Shown here piece after piece: positions 1-7,583 of a stretch of 64,000 bases of DNA. This DNA comes from Streptomyces kronopolitis (GTDB lineage: Bacteria; Actinomycetota; Actinomycetes; Streptomycetales; Streptomycetaceae), in the NCBI RefSeq assembly GCF_014646275.1, contig NZ_BMND01000027.1, forward strand, positions 40,421-104,420, read 5' to 3'. The notes under the pieces are model-generated. The model saw only the letters and a list, made by a program, of their open reading frames with translations, did no database searches and had not been told where the DNA came from. Position numbers and translations under genes: made by a program. How positions within the stretch are numbered: the stretch's first letter is position 1; each line of letters opens with the position of its first letter.

Positions 1-3000
1 TCCGAGCGTCGGCCCTACACCAGACCCCTGTCGGCCGAGGAATGGCTGTACGTGGGCATGGGCGGCCGGAACACCATTCAGCACGTCATCGAGGGCGACG
101 GGACGCTGGATGCCGAGGCGCTCGGCGCGGCGGTGGCGGTCGCCTCGGAGGCGTGCCCGGGCACCCGGCTCCGGCGGCACGGGCGCGAGTGGGTGGACAG
201 CGGGACCGCCCCCTTGGTGCACGTCCTGCCCGGCCCGTTCGACGGGCGGCTCCTGGACTCCCCGGCGCTGCGCAAGCCGCTGAGCCCGTCCGGGCCGACC
301 TGCGAAGTGCTGTTCGTTCCCGGCGAGCCGGCCACCGTGATCTTCCGGGCCTGCCATGCCGTGACCGATGCCCGGGGCCTGCTGCCCTGGGCCGTCGACG
401 TGTTCCGGGTGCTGCGCGGTGAGCAGCCGCTGGGCGCGCCCGACCGGCTGAACAGCGACGAGTTTCTGCAGCAGCTCGACCTTCCGGACGGGCTGCCGCC
501 GATCCCGCAGGGCGTGGGGAAGCTGGCATGGCCCTCTCCACTGGGCCAACTGCCCCGAAGACGGGGCGGGTTGCTGTGGCGGCGCCGGACCGTCGACGGC
601 AGCCACCCGGCGATCACGGCCAAGGTGACCAGCGCGCTGGCCGCGGCCTACGGACCGGGCGGCCGGGGTCAGTTCTTCGTGCCGGTCGATCTGCGCCGCC
701 ATGACGCGACGGTCCGGTCCACGGCCTGGCTGTCCCAGGCGCTGGTGCTGGACGTCGGCCCCGGGGACGGGTGGGAGGAGACGCATCACCGGATGCTCAC
801 CGCGCTGTCCGCGAAGGAGGAGCTGGCGCTGCGCACCGAACCCCGCCTGCTGCAGGCGCCGTTGCCGGTGCTGCGCCTGATGTCGGCGGCGGTCGACCGG
901 GCGGCCGTCCGCAAGGGCCGGTTCTCCGCGCTCGGCTTTGTGACACATCTGGGCGCCTTCGGCCTGCAGGACTTCAGCACCGCCGGCTTCCGGGCCAGGA
1001 CGCTGTACACGCTGGGCGGCACCGGTCCGGGCAGCCCGCCGTCCATCGAGATGATGGAGAGCGAGGGCCGTACCGAGATCACCTTGGCGTGGCAGGACGG
1101 CCCCGGCGTCGCGGAACGCGCCGAGGCGCTGCTCGACCGGGTGGCGGAGGCCCTGTCGCCGCGCGCCCACCGCCACTGGACGGGCAACGACACCGCGCGG
1201 GCGCTGCCGACGGACGGTTCGGTGGTCCGGCTGTTCCGTGAGCAGGTCCGGCGGACCCCCGACCGGGTGGCGCTCAGCGGGCCGGAGGGGCCGGTCACCT
1301 ATGCCGAGCTGAGCCGGCGCGCGGATGCCGTGGCCGCCGAGCTGGTGCGGCGCGGCGCCGGCCGGGGCAGCGTCGTCGCCCTGCTCGCCGACCGGTCGGT
1401 GGCGGGTGTGGCGGGGCTGTGGGGGGTGCTGCGGGCCGGGGCCTGCTACCTGCCGGTGGACGCCCAGCATCCCGACGTCCGTCTGGCCAGTCTGCTCACG
1501 GACGCGGGGGCCGCCTTCTGCCTGGTGGAGCGGCCGTACGAGCAGCGCGAGTGCCTGCCGGAGGGGTGTGTGCCGCTGGTGCTGGACGAGCTGATGGCCG
1601 CGGCGGACGGCACGTCCGGCGACGGCGGCTTCACGGACGCCGAGGTGGCGCCGGACGACCTGGCGTACATCATCTACACCTCGGGCTCGACGGGCCGCCC
1701 CAAGGGCGTGCAGATCGAGCACCGCAACCTCCAGCACTACGTCCACTGGGCGACCCGGGAATTCGGGGTGGATGCCGAAACCCGCCTGCCGCTCCTCACC
1801 TCGCCGTCCTTCGACGTCTCGGGCACGTCCGTGTTCCTGCCCCTGCTGGCGGGCGGCGAGGTGATCCTCCTGCGCGACGAGCCCCATCACCTCTCGCTGC
1901 GCCGCCTGCTGGAGCACTCGGGCGCCAATACGCTGAACCTCACCCCCTCCCATCTCGACCTGATCGGGCAGCTGGACATGCACCCGGCCGGGTTCCGCAC
2001 CATCATCGTGATCGGTGAGCAGCTGCGGGTGGAGGTCGCGGCGCGGGCTCAGGAGATGTTCGGGGCCGACTGCCGGATCGTCAACGAGTACGGGCCGACC
2101 GAGGCGACCATCGGGTGCACGGCGTACACCTTCCGGCCGGCGGAGGACCGCGGCCGGGCCGTGGTGCCGATCGGGATGCCGGCCGACAACACCCAGGTGT
2201 TCCTGCTCGATGCGCAACGGCGGTTCGTCGCGCCCGGTGAGGTGGGCGAGATGTATCTCGGCGGGGTGCAGCTGGCCCGCGGCTACCGCGGCCGCCCGGA
2301 CCTGGACCGGGAGCGCTTCCCGGTACTGGCGGACGGCACCCGGGTCTACCGCACGGGTGATCTGGCCCGGATCCTTCCCTCGGGTGGGCTGGAGTTCATC
2401 GGACGCATCGACAACCAGGTCAAGGTGCGGGGCCACCGGGTGGAGCCGGCGGAGGTGGCGCAGTGCCTGGAGGGCCACCCGGCGGCCGACCGGGTCGTGG
2501 TGGTGGCACGGAGCAGGCCCGGCCGGCCCGGCAAGTCGCTGTTCGCGTATGTGCTGTCCCGCGCGGAGGTGACGCCGAAGGAGTTGACCGCCTACGCCGC
2601 CGAACGGCTCCCCCGTTTCATGGTGCCCGCCGCGGTCGTCCTGGTGACCGAGCTGCCGTACACGGTCAGCGGCAAGGTCGACGAGAAGGCGCTGCCGGAC
2701 CCGTTCGCCGAGGAGCACGGGGCCGGGGCACCGGTCCGCGGGGGTGCGGCCGCGCCGGTGGATCCGGTGGAGGAGGCGGTGGCCCGGGTCTGGGCACGCA
2801 CCCTGGGTGTGGAGCGCTCCCGCCTCGACGGTCAGGCCGACTTCCACCGGATGGGCGGTGATTCGCTGTCGCTGCTCGCGATGGTCGCCGGTGTCTGCCG
2901 CGAGGTGCTGGAGTCCGGCCGGGAAGAGGTGTTCATGGCCCAGCTCGCCACGATCATCAGCGATCCGACGCTCGACCGGGTGGTGGCCCTCTCCCGCGCG

Positions 3001-3111
3001 GCGGCCGCCGGGGACCGCGGCCCCGGCCCCGAGGGCCCACCGGCACCCGCCGTTCCGGACGCCGCCGAGCCGACGGCGTCCGAAGCCGGAGGGGTCAGTA
3101 CGTCACCGTGA
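1..3111 (+). CDS. NRPS-like C-A-PCP protein, 5' end cut off by the window
   Basis: The reading frame is open from base 1, and the first in-frame ATG (52) lies inside conserved-looking sequence, so the true start is upstream. About 1036 residues are visible. Residues 1-380 look like a condensation/acyltransferase-type domain with HAVTDARG near 119, a variant of HHxxxDG. Residues about 400-900 are an adenylation domain: TSGSTGRPKG near 560, NEYGPTE near 696, YRTGDL then GRIDNQVKVRG near 800, and VSGKVDEKAL near 889. A carrier domain follows with GGDSL near 953, then a Pro/Ala-rich tail. Pocket residues read by motif anchoring start D-V-T-L-I; I cannot assign a substrate. The 3' end overlaps the convergent peptidase gene by 17 bases. 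It may belong to a neighbouring cluster or supply a building block; no thioesterase or reductase domain follows. Confidence 0.85.
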   Translation, partial: SERRPYTRPLSAEEWLYVGMGGRNTIQHVIEGDGTLDAEALGAAVAVASEACPGTRLRRHGREWVDSGTAPLVHVLPGPFDGRLLDSPALRKPLSPSGPTCEVLFVPGEPATVIFRACHAVTDARGLLPWAVDVFRVLRGEQPLGAPDRLNSDEFLQQLDLPDGLPPIPQGVGKLAWPSPLGQLPRRRGGLLWRRRTVDGSHPAITAKVTSALAAAYGPGGRGQFFVPVDLRRHDATVRSTAWLSQALVLDVGPGDGWEETHHRMLTALSAKEELALRTEPRLLQAPLPVLRLMSAAVDRAAVRKGRFSALGFVTHLGAFGLQDFSTAGFRARTLYTLGGTGPGSPPSIEMMESEGRTEITLAWQDGPGVAERAEALLDRVAEALSPRAHRHWTGNDTARALPTDGSVVRLFREQVRRTPDRVALSGPEGPVTYAELSRRADAVAAELVRRGAGRGSVVALLADRSVAGVAGLWGVLRAGACYLPVDAQHPDVRLASLLTDAGAAFCLVERPYEQRECLPEGCVPLVLDELMAAADGTSGDGGFTDAEVAPDDLAYIIYTSGSTGRPKGVQIEHRNLQHYVHWATREFGVDAETRLPLLTSPSFDVSGTSVFLPLLAGGEVILLRDEPHHLSLRRLLEHSGANTLNLTPSHLDLIGQLDMHPAGFRTIIVIGEQLRVEVAARAQEMFGADCRIVNEYGPTEATIGCTAYTFRPAEDRGRAVVPIGMPADNTQVFLLDAQRRFVAPGEVGEMYLGGVQLARGYRGRPDLDRERFPVLADGTRVYRTGDLARILPSGGLEFIGRIDNQVKVRGHRVEPAEVAQCLEGHPAADRVVVVARSRPGRPGKSLFAYVLSRAEVTPKELTAYAAERLPRFMVPAAVVLVTELPYTVSGKVDEKALPDPFAEEHGAGAPVRGGAAAPVDPVEEAVARVWARTLGVERSRLDGQADFHRMGGDSLSLLAMVAGVCREVLESGREEVFMAQLATIISDPTLDRVVALSRAAAAGDRGPGPEGPPAPAVPDAAEPTASEAGGVSTSP

Positions 3112-4141
3112 TCCGACGGGCCGGCCCGTCCACCCGCACCGTGCCGCCGTAGGGGATCACCACCTGCGGATCGGTGTGGCCGAGGTCCACGTCGAAGACC
3201 GCCATCGTCTGCGGGGCGTACGCCGCCAACGCGCGCAGGACCGCCTCGCGCTGCTCGACGACGTAACGGCGCTTGGCCTCCGGGCCGTTCGGCCGGTCGA
3301 AGGACCAGGCCTTGGCGCGCCCCATCAGCAGGGCGGGGAAGCGGGCGAGCAGCCCGCGCTCGCCCATGCTGCGCAGGATGTGGAAGACGTCCTCCGCCGC
3401 GGGCAGCGCCTCCGAGGTCTCCAGGAACAGGACGCCGCCGTCGTACGCGGCCGGGTCGCGGTCGATCTCGCGGTCGGCCATCAGCAGCCAGGACAGGATT
3501 TCGATGTTGCCGCCCCAGGAGGGGCCCTCGACGACCCGCTCGGGCCGGTGCCAGATCCACCCGTCGGCGGGCTCCGAGTCCCGCTCGACGCGGAAGGTCT
3601 CGGGGTCCGCCCAGTCGCGGTCCGTGTCCCCGAAGCGCTCGGCGGCCCGGAGTTCGTAGGGGCCGGACGTGAACAGGGCCGCGCGCATCGAATCCGCGGA
3701 CATCGGGTGGAGGGCGTAAGGGCGGCCGAGTTCGGTCATCAGGCAGGCTCCGTGATAGCCGACCATGCCGAGATTGCGCAGGAACATCAGCAGATTGGTG
3801 TTGTCGCTGGTCCCGAAGAACGGCTTGGGGTGGGCGCGGATCAACTCCCGGTCCAGCAGCGGCAGCACGGTGATCTGATCGCTACCGCCGATGCTGGCCA
3901 TCACCGCCTTGACGGTCGGATCGGCGAACGCCGCGTGGATGTCGTCGGCCCGCTCCTGAGGCGTGGACCCCATCCGCCGGGTGGCCGGATACTCCACGGG
4001 TTCCAGCCCGAATTCCTCCCGCAGCCGCCGGAGCCCCAGCTCGTAGGGAAGCGGTAGAACTCCCGGCAGCCCGGACGACGGCGAGATCACCGCGATCCGG
4101 TCACCGGGCACGGGCTTGGGCGGATACACAGACGTCTTCAT
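3095..4141 (-). CDS. LD-carboxypeptidase / MccF-like serine peptidase (family S66)
   Basis: The product is 348 residues, the usual size for the S66 family. These enzymes cleave LD-peptide bonds in recycled murein or, in the MccF branch, amide bonds in peptidyl-nucleotide antibiotics as self-immunity. Visible hallmarks are PGDRIAVISPSSG at the N-terminus, the nucleophile region FFGTSDNTNLL (Ser near 129), WGGNIEIL carrying the likely catalytic Glu, and DLGHTDP carrying the likely His. There is no signal peptide or membrane segment, so it should be cytoplasmic, which favours the MccF or recycling role. No clear Shine-Dalgarno precedes the ATG at 4141. It converges on and overlaps the NRPS-like gene by 17 bases. 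Whether it protects against a product of that gene is inference from position only. Confidence 0.85.
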   Translation of the reverse strand: MKTSVYPPKPVPGDRIAVISPSSGLPGVLPLPYELGLRRLREEFGLEPVEYPATRRMGSTPQERADDIHAAFADPTVKAVMASIGGSDQITVLPLLDRELIRAHPKPFFGTSDNTNLLMFLRNLGMVGYHGACLMTELGRPYALHPMSADSMRAALFTSGPYELRAAERFGDTDRDWADPETFRVERDSEPADGWIWHRPERVVEGPSWGGNIEILSWLLMADREIDRDPAAYDGGVLFLETSEALPAAEDVFHILRSMGERGLLARFPALLMGRAKAWSFDRPNGPEAKRRYVVEQREAVLRALAAYAPQTMAVFDVDLGHTDPQVVIPYGGTVRVDGPARRITVTY

Positions 4142-4251
4142 ACAGAGCAGATTAAGGCGCCAACTTCGCTTCCCTCACCTGCATTTCGCCACGTCGTGCC
4201 GAATAGGGAGCCGACGTACCGCTCCGCCGTGCGCCCCTCGCGGAGTGACGG

Positions 4252-4863
4252 CTAAGACCCGTGACCGGCGAGGGGATCGGGATCAGATGTGTGCCCGTCG
4301 GTGGGGCCGGGGCAGCGGGAGCGGATCACGCCCTTGTCGGCCAGTAGGGCGTATACGGCGGCCGCGGTCTGGGTGATCGACATGTGGTGGGTGGTCAGGC
4401 GCAGGTCGGGGTCGGGCGGTGGCTCGTACGCCACGTCGGGCGGCGGTGTGGGGGCGGCGGGGCCGGTTTCTTCCCCGGTGGGGCGGCGCTGGGCGCAGAC
4501 GGACCGCGGGGCGTCCAGGTGGATTTCCACGTAGGGGGTGCCGGATGCCTCATGGCGCCGGCGGACGGCGGCGCGGCCGGCCGCGCCGGGGGCGGTGGCG
4601 GAGACCAGGGTGAGGAAGCCGTTGCGGGCCAGGACCTCGGCGGCGAGGCCGGTGCGCTCCGTGTGCCGGTGGGGGTCGTCCCGTGCGGGTCCGGTGGGGA
4701 GCGTCGCGTACCGGGGGTCGCCGTCGAGGATCTCCACCCGGTGGCGCCGTTCGCGCAGGGCGTCGGCGAGGGCCTGCGCGATGGTGGTCTTGCCGGAGCC
4801 GGGCAGTCCGGTGAACCAGACCGTCGCGCCGGCGCATCCGCACCTGAGACCGTCGTCGTTCAT
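4252..4863 (-). CDS. APS-kinase-like P-loop protein (divergent CysC relative)
   Basis: The product has 203 residues, about the length of adenylylsulfate kinase, which makes the sulfate donor PAPS from APS and ATP. The Walker A GLPGSGKTT near residue 20 and the EILDGD strand-loop match the family. Other CysC landmarks have drifted: DGDNVR reads DGDPRY, the NIRRIG helix is PHRHTERTG, the ISPY segment is SATAPG, and the KARAGE/FTGI region is replaced by a Pro/Ala-rich stretch before YEPPPDPDLRL. The fold is therefore clear but activity is uncertain. The ATG follows the sulfotransferase stop after one base (TGA-C-ATG), so the two are translationally coupled. That pairing is the best argument for a role in supplying PAPS. 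Confidence is high for the family and moderate for function. Confidence 0.75.
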   Translation of the reverse strand: MNDDGLRCGCAGATVWFTGLPGSGKTTIAQALADALRERRHRVEILDGDPRYATLPTGPARDDPHRHTERTGLAAEVLARNGFLTLVSATAPGAAGRAAVRRRHEASGTPYVEIHLDAPRSVCAQRRPTGEETGPAAPTPPPDVAYEPPPDPDLRLTTHHMSITQTAAAVYALLADKGVIRSRCPGPTDGHTSDPDPLAGHGS

Positions 4864-4864
4864 G

Positions 4865-6154
4865 TCAGCGCTTCTCCCGCGGTACGTCGAAGCGGTCGTA
4901 GTAGAAGGCGAAGCGTTCCCTGAGTTCGGGGACGTTCAGGGCGAAGTCCTCGGCGGCGTAGCGGTGCCGGCCGCTGCGGTGCTTCTCGGCCGTGGCGTAC
5001 GCGCGCATCGCCTGCTCGGTGGCGTCGTCCAGTTCGCGGCCGGCCACCTCGTACACCCGGCGTACCTCGCGGATCGGGTCCTCGACGAGCAGGCGGAAGA
5101 ACACGTCCACGACCTGGTGCTCACGGCCCGCGCGGTCCCGCAGCGAGGCGCGAAGGGACCGCTCGATGATGTCGGCGGCGAACTTGCCGATGAGGTGGGG
5201 GTTGGGGTGGGCGAAGTAGACCCGGGAGCCGTAGGCGACCATGTTGCTGAAGGAGATGACCGAGGTCACCGGGTCCCGGTGGGTCTGCACCACGGTGGCG
5301 TCGTCGAAGGCGCCGAACAGCGGGAGCAGCATTTCGGCGTGGCCGGGGGACTTCAGCACCCAGCGGTCACCGGCCGGGCGGCTCCATTGCAGGAACTGCA
5401 GGATCCGTTTGAAGTAGCGGTAGCCCTCGGTGTGGTCGGTGGTGGTGTACCACCGGGTGTAGGCGGGGACCAGCCCGATGTCCTCGTACATGGGTGAGCA
5501 GTGGCTCAAGGACAGCAGCAGGTTGTCCTCTTCGGCCTCGTCGTGCACGAGCTCGTGCATCGCGGCCTGTTCGGGCAGGATCCGGTTCGTCATCCCGACC
5601 TCGACCCGGCTGGCCTGGATGCGGGGGTCGGGGTCCTTGCGGGCGGCGGTCAGGTCGCCGTCGGGCAGGGGGTGGCTCGACTCCCACAGCGGGAGGGAGC
5701 GGGAGAGCGGGTCCCGGGCGATGAGGCGTTGCAGGAAGGTCGTGCCGGTGCGCGGTGCGCCGGTGATGAACAGCGGTGCGGCCACCGGCGCTTCGAAGAC
5801 CTCCGGGCGGCGTGCGGCCAGTTCGGCCAGGCGCAGCCGGGTCGAGAGGTTCTTGACCAGCTGGCTGTGCAGCATGAACCGGCCGTTCGCACTGAGCTGG
5901 ACCTCCTCGGTGAGCGAGTGGCACAGCAGGGCCAGCGGCTCCTCGAAGGCGCTGCCCGCGGCGGCGGCCGGCACCTTGGCCTTGCGGGCCGCCTTGCGCT
6001 TGAGCGCATCGGGGTCGAGCGGCCACAGTCGCGGCGCCAGCGGCCCGAGCAGCCCGTTCATCGCTCTGAGCGGCCACGGGAGACGCGGGTACGCCAGAAA
6101 GGTGCCGCGTGCGGTGAGTTCTTGACGTTGCGGAAGCGGCACGTGGGTCAGCAT
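4865..6154 (-). CDS. PAPS-dependent sulfotransferase family protein
   Basis: Sulfotransferases move a sulfuryl group from PAPS to a hydroxyl or amine. The 429-residue product has the 5'-phosphosulfate loop ITGAPRTGTTFLQRL near residue 130 and the 3'-phosphate segment THRDPVTSVISFSN near 290, with WVLKSPGHAEMLLPLF between them, as in the large bacterial sulfotransferase family. I place the start at the ATG at 6154, because GGGAGA lies five bases upstream of it. An earlier in-frame ATG at 6199 has no comparable site and would add 15 residues. It sits upstream of, and coupled to, the APS-kinase-like gene, so the pair forms a small sulfation operon. The substrate could be the macrolide, a sugar or an unrelated metabolite; the sequence does not say. 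Confidence 0.8.
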   Translation of the reverse strand: MLTHVPLPQRQELTARGTFLAYPRLPWPLRAMNGLLGPLAPRLWPLDPDALKRKAARKAKVPAAAAGSAFEEPLALLCHSLTEEVQLSANGRFMLHSQLVKNLSTRLRLAELAARRPEVFEAPVAAPLFITGAPRTGTTFLQRLIARDPLSRSLPLWESSHPLPDGDLTAARKDPDPRIQASRVEVGMTNRILPEQAAMHELVHDEAEEDNLLLSLSHCSPMYEDIGLVPAYTRWYTTTDHTEGYRYFKRILQFLQWSRPAGDRWVLKSPGHAEMLLPLFGAFDDATVVQTHRDPVTSVISFSNMVAYGSRVYFAHPNPHLIGKFAADIIERSLRASLRDRAGREHQVVDVFFRLLVEDPIREVRRVYEVAGRELDDATEQAMRAYATAEKHRSGRHRYAAEDFALNVPELRERFAFYYDRFDVPREKR

Positions 6155-6235
6155 CAACTTCTCCCATGGGGGTGAACCGATCGCCGGTATTCTGGTCACG
6201 CACCGTGCACACCCGGCAAGGCTCTACCGGAATAA

Positions 6236-6251
6236 CTAGGAGTTCTTCTGG
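6236..6251 (-). promoter_or_regulatory. Weak operator-like site upstream of the sulfotransferase gene
   Basis: Read on the minus strand, CCAGAAGAACTCCTAG matches about 10 of 16 positions of the CTVGGGAWWTCCCBAG pattern seen elsewhere in the window. It lies about 85 bases upstream of the chosen start. The match is poor and no convincing -10 follows, so this is only a weak hint that the sulfation genes share the cluster regulator. Confidence 0.25.
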
Positions 6252-6332
6252 GCTTCCGGGGCTCGCCGCGACGGCCACCTCGGGAGACCCGTCGGGCGGC
6301 CCGCGAGGCGCCGCGGAAGGCGGTGTGACCAG

Positions 6333-6395
6333 CCCGGCAGCCGGGTGGGCGCGCACGCGTCGTTCCGCTGCGTGCGCGCCCACCCGGCTGCCGGG
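6333..6395. terminator. Very strong bidirectional hairpin
   Basis: Two perfectly complementary 26-base arms (6333-6358 and 6370-6395) enclose an 11-base loop. The arms are almost all G and C and there is no U-tract, as is common for actinomycete terminators. It lies just downstream of the minus-strand membrane-protein gene (ends 6416) and upstream of the sulfotransferase promoter, so it should insulate the two. Confidence 0.85.
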
Positions 6396-6415
6396 AGCCG
6401 TGTCCGCGGCTCCGC

Positions 6416-7147
6416 TCAGGCCGTCCCGTCGTCCTTCGACTCCGCCGAGGCCCGGGATCTGCCCGGCCGCCTCCCCCGGCCGGGGAAGAGCAGCTGGAAC
6501 ACCCCGGTCCGGTGCAGGATGATGTGCGTGATCACCTGGAGCACGAGGTAGGTCACGAAATACAGCGCGCCGTCGAGCGCCGGCACCGTGTCGACGGACA
6601 GGGTGTACGCCATGATCACGCGCAGCGCCGCGTCGACGAGCAGCCCGCAGCCCCACAGCACGGTCAGGCCGCGCCAGATGCGCCGGAATTGCGGGTCGGT
6701 GCGCCAATACCCTTCCAGGGCCTCCGACTTGCCCGGGAGCAGCGTCTTCAGCGCGCGGTAGGTGAAGGGGCGGGAGGTGAACAGCGAGCCGAGGATCCAC
6801 AGTGCGATCAGCCCGGTGAACCAGCCGCCTCTGGCCAGGGCCAGGCGGGGGCTGCCGGAGATGAGGGAGCCGAGGCCGGCGAGCACGAGGATGGCGATGA
6901 CGAAGAGGCCGACGCTGTCGACCTTGCGCTGTTTGACGATGGAGTAGCCGGTGCTGAGAGCCGGCGCGGCGGCGCTGATCAGCAGCGACACCAGCTCGCT
7001 GCAGCCCGCGCTGCGCAGCGCGTAGTAGAGCCCCACGGGAAGGACGACATCACAGAGCAGGGTCACCGCGAACTGGCGGCGGGCTGCGGTCTGCTCGCGT
7101 TGATTGCTGTCTTGTGCCAACTCGGTCTCGTCACGCAGTGCAGCCAT
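6416..7147 (-). CDS. VC0807-type integral membrane protein
   Basis: The 243-residue product has a short charged N-terminus, then hydrophobic segments around residues 28-48, 60-68, 78-94, 104-118, 165-185 and 192-212, and a basic, disordered C-terminal tail. The pattern LPVGLYYALRS, followed by a KQRKVDSVGLFVIAILVL segment and TSRPFTYRALKTLLPG, matches my recollection of the VC0807 family of bacterial membrane proteins. No function is established for that family. The ATG at 7147 is preceded by AAGGAGCAGCG, a good ribosome binding site. The gene ends next to the strong hairpin at 6333-6395. A candidate palindromic operator (7281-7296) lies about 135 bases upstream. It could be a cluster boundary gene; nothing ties it to the macrolide. 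Confidence 0.7.
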   Translation of the reverse strand: MAALRDETELAQDSNQREQTAARRQFAVTLLCDVVLPVGLYYALRSAGCSELVSLLISAAAPALSTGYSIVKQRKVDSVGLFVIAILVLAGLGSLISGSPRLALARGGWFTGLIALWILGSLFTSRPFTYRALKTLLPGKSEALEGYWRTDPQFRRIWRGLTVLWGCGLLVDAALRVIMAYTLSVDTVPALDGALYFVTYLVLQVITHIILHRTGVFQLLFPGRGRRPGRSRASAESKDDGTA

Positions 7148-7280
7148 CGCTGCTCCTTGAGTCGTCTGTTGCCGCCCGTCCGTGGGGGATCGGACCGCTC
7201 TCCGAAGAGTCTGCGCCACCGGAGCCCGATCGGCCCCGAGACCCACGACCCGGCATCCACGGCGAGCACCCCACGGCGAG

Positions 7281-7296
7281 TTGCATAGCTAAGCAA
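7281..7296. promoter_or_regulatory. Palindromic operator candidate, TTGCATAGCTAAGCAA
   Basis: The site is a 16-base near-perfect palindrome (14 of 16 positions pair) built around TAGCTA. It lies in one of the few A/T-rich patches of the window and is followed by more AGCA/AAGC half-site-like words up to about 7315. Such sites usually bind a dimeric repressor such as a MarR- or TetR-type protein. No such regulator is encoded here, so the binder is unknown. It could act on the membrane-protein gene, the C-methyltransferase gene, or both. Confidence 0.5.
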
Positions 7297-7420
7297 AAAC
7301 TAGCACACGCAAGCAGGCGCGGCGACCCCTCGCCGCGGTGGAGCGGCGCCGAGGCCGGGCACCGGCCCGGACCGCAGAGCCTGCCACCGGCAGGTCCCGG
7401 AGGTGGCCCCGGTCTGAGGG

Positions 7421-7440
7421 TTCTGGAGCATTTTCCAGAA
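7421..7440 (+). promoter_or_regulatory. Palindrome in the upstream region of the C-methyltransferase gene
   Basis: Perfect seven-base arms TTCTGGA and TCCAGAA flank six bases. The inner 16 bases (7423-7438) match about 12 of 16 positions of CTVGGGAWWTCCCBAG. The site is about 145 bases upstream of the ATG at 7584. No clear -10 stands at the 11-12 base distance seen at the better sites. Confidence 0.4.
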
Positions 7441-7583
7441 TGCGTCCCGGAACCACGCCGACCCGGGATTCCGGCATTAGGGTCACCGGCAGTTACCTGG
7501 CGGGGCTCGCCGCGCGTGGCGTGGGATCACGACGCCGGTTCCGATCCGGTCCAGCCGATGGTGGAACGCGACCTGGAGAATCC

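Larger units (their letters stand above)
7148..7583. other. Divergent intergenic region, 436 bases
   Basis: This region separates the minus-strand membrane-protein gene from the plus-strand C-methyltransferase gene. It holds an A/T-rich palindrome (7281-7296) and a second palindrome (7421-7440) related to the cluster operator pattern. I see no credible short gene. Confidence 0.6.

Noticed and set aside
6155..6199. Upstream ATG at 6199 as the sulfotransferase start
   Set aside because: The ATG at 6154 has a well-spaced GGGAGA; the upstream ATG has none, and the extra 15 residues show no family similarity.
5367..6800. A 477-codon minus-strand frame overlapping the sulfotransferase and membrane-protein genes
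   Set aside because: It is a different frame from both genes, reads through the 26-base hairpin and is Arg/Pro-rich with no motif.
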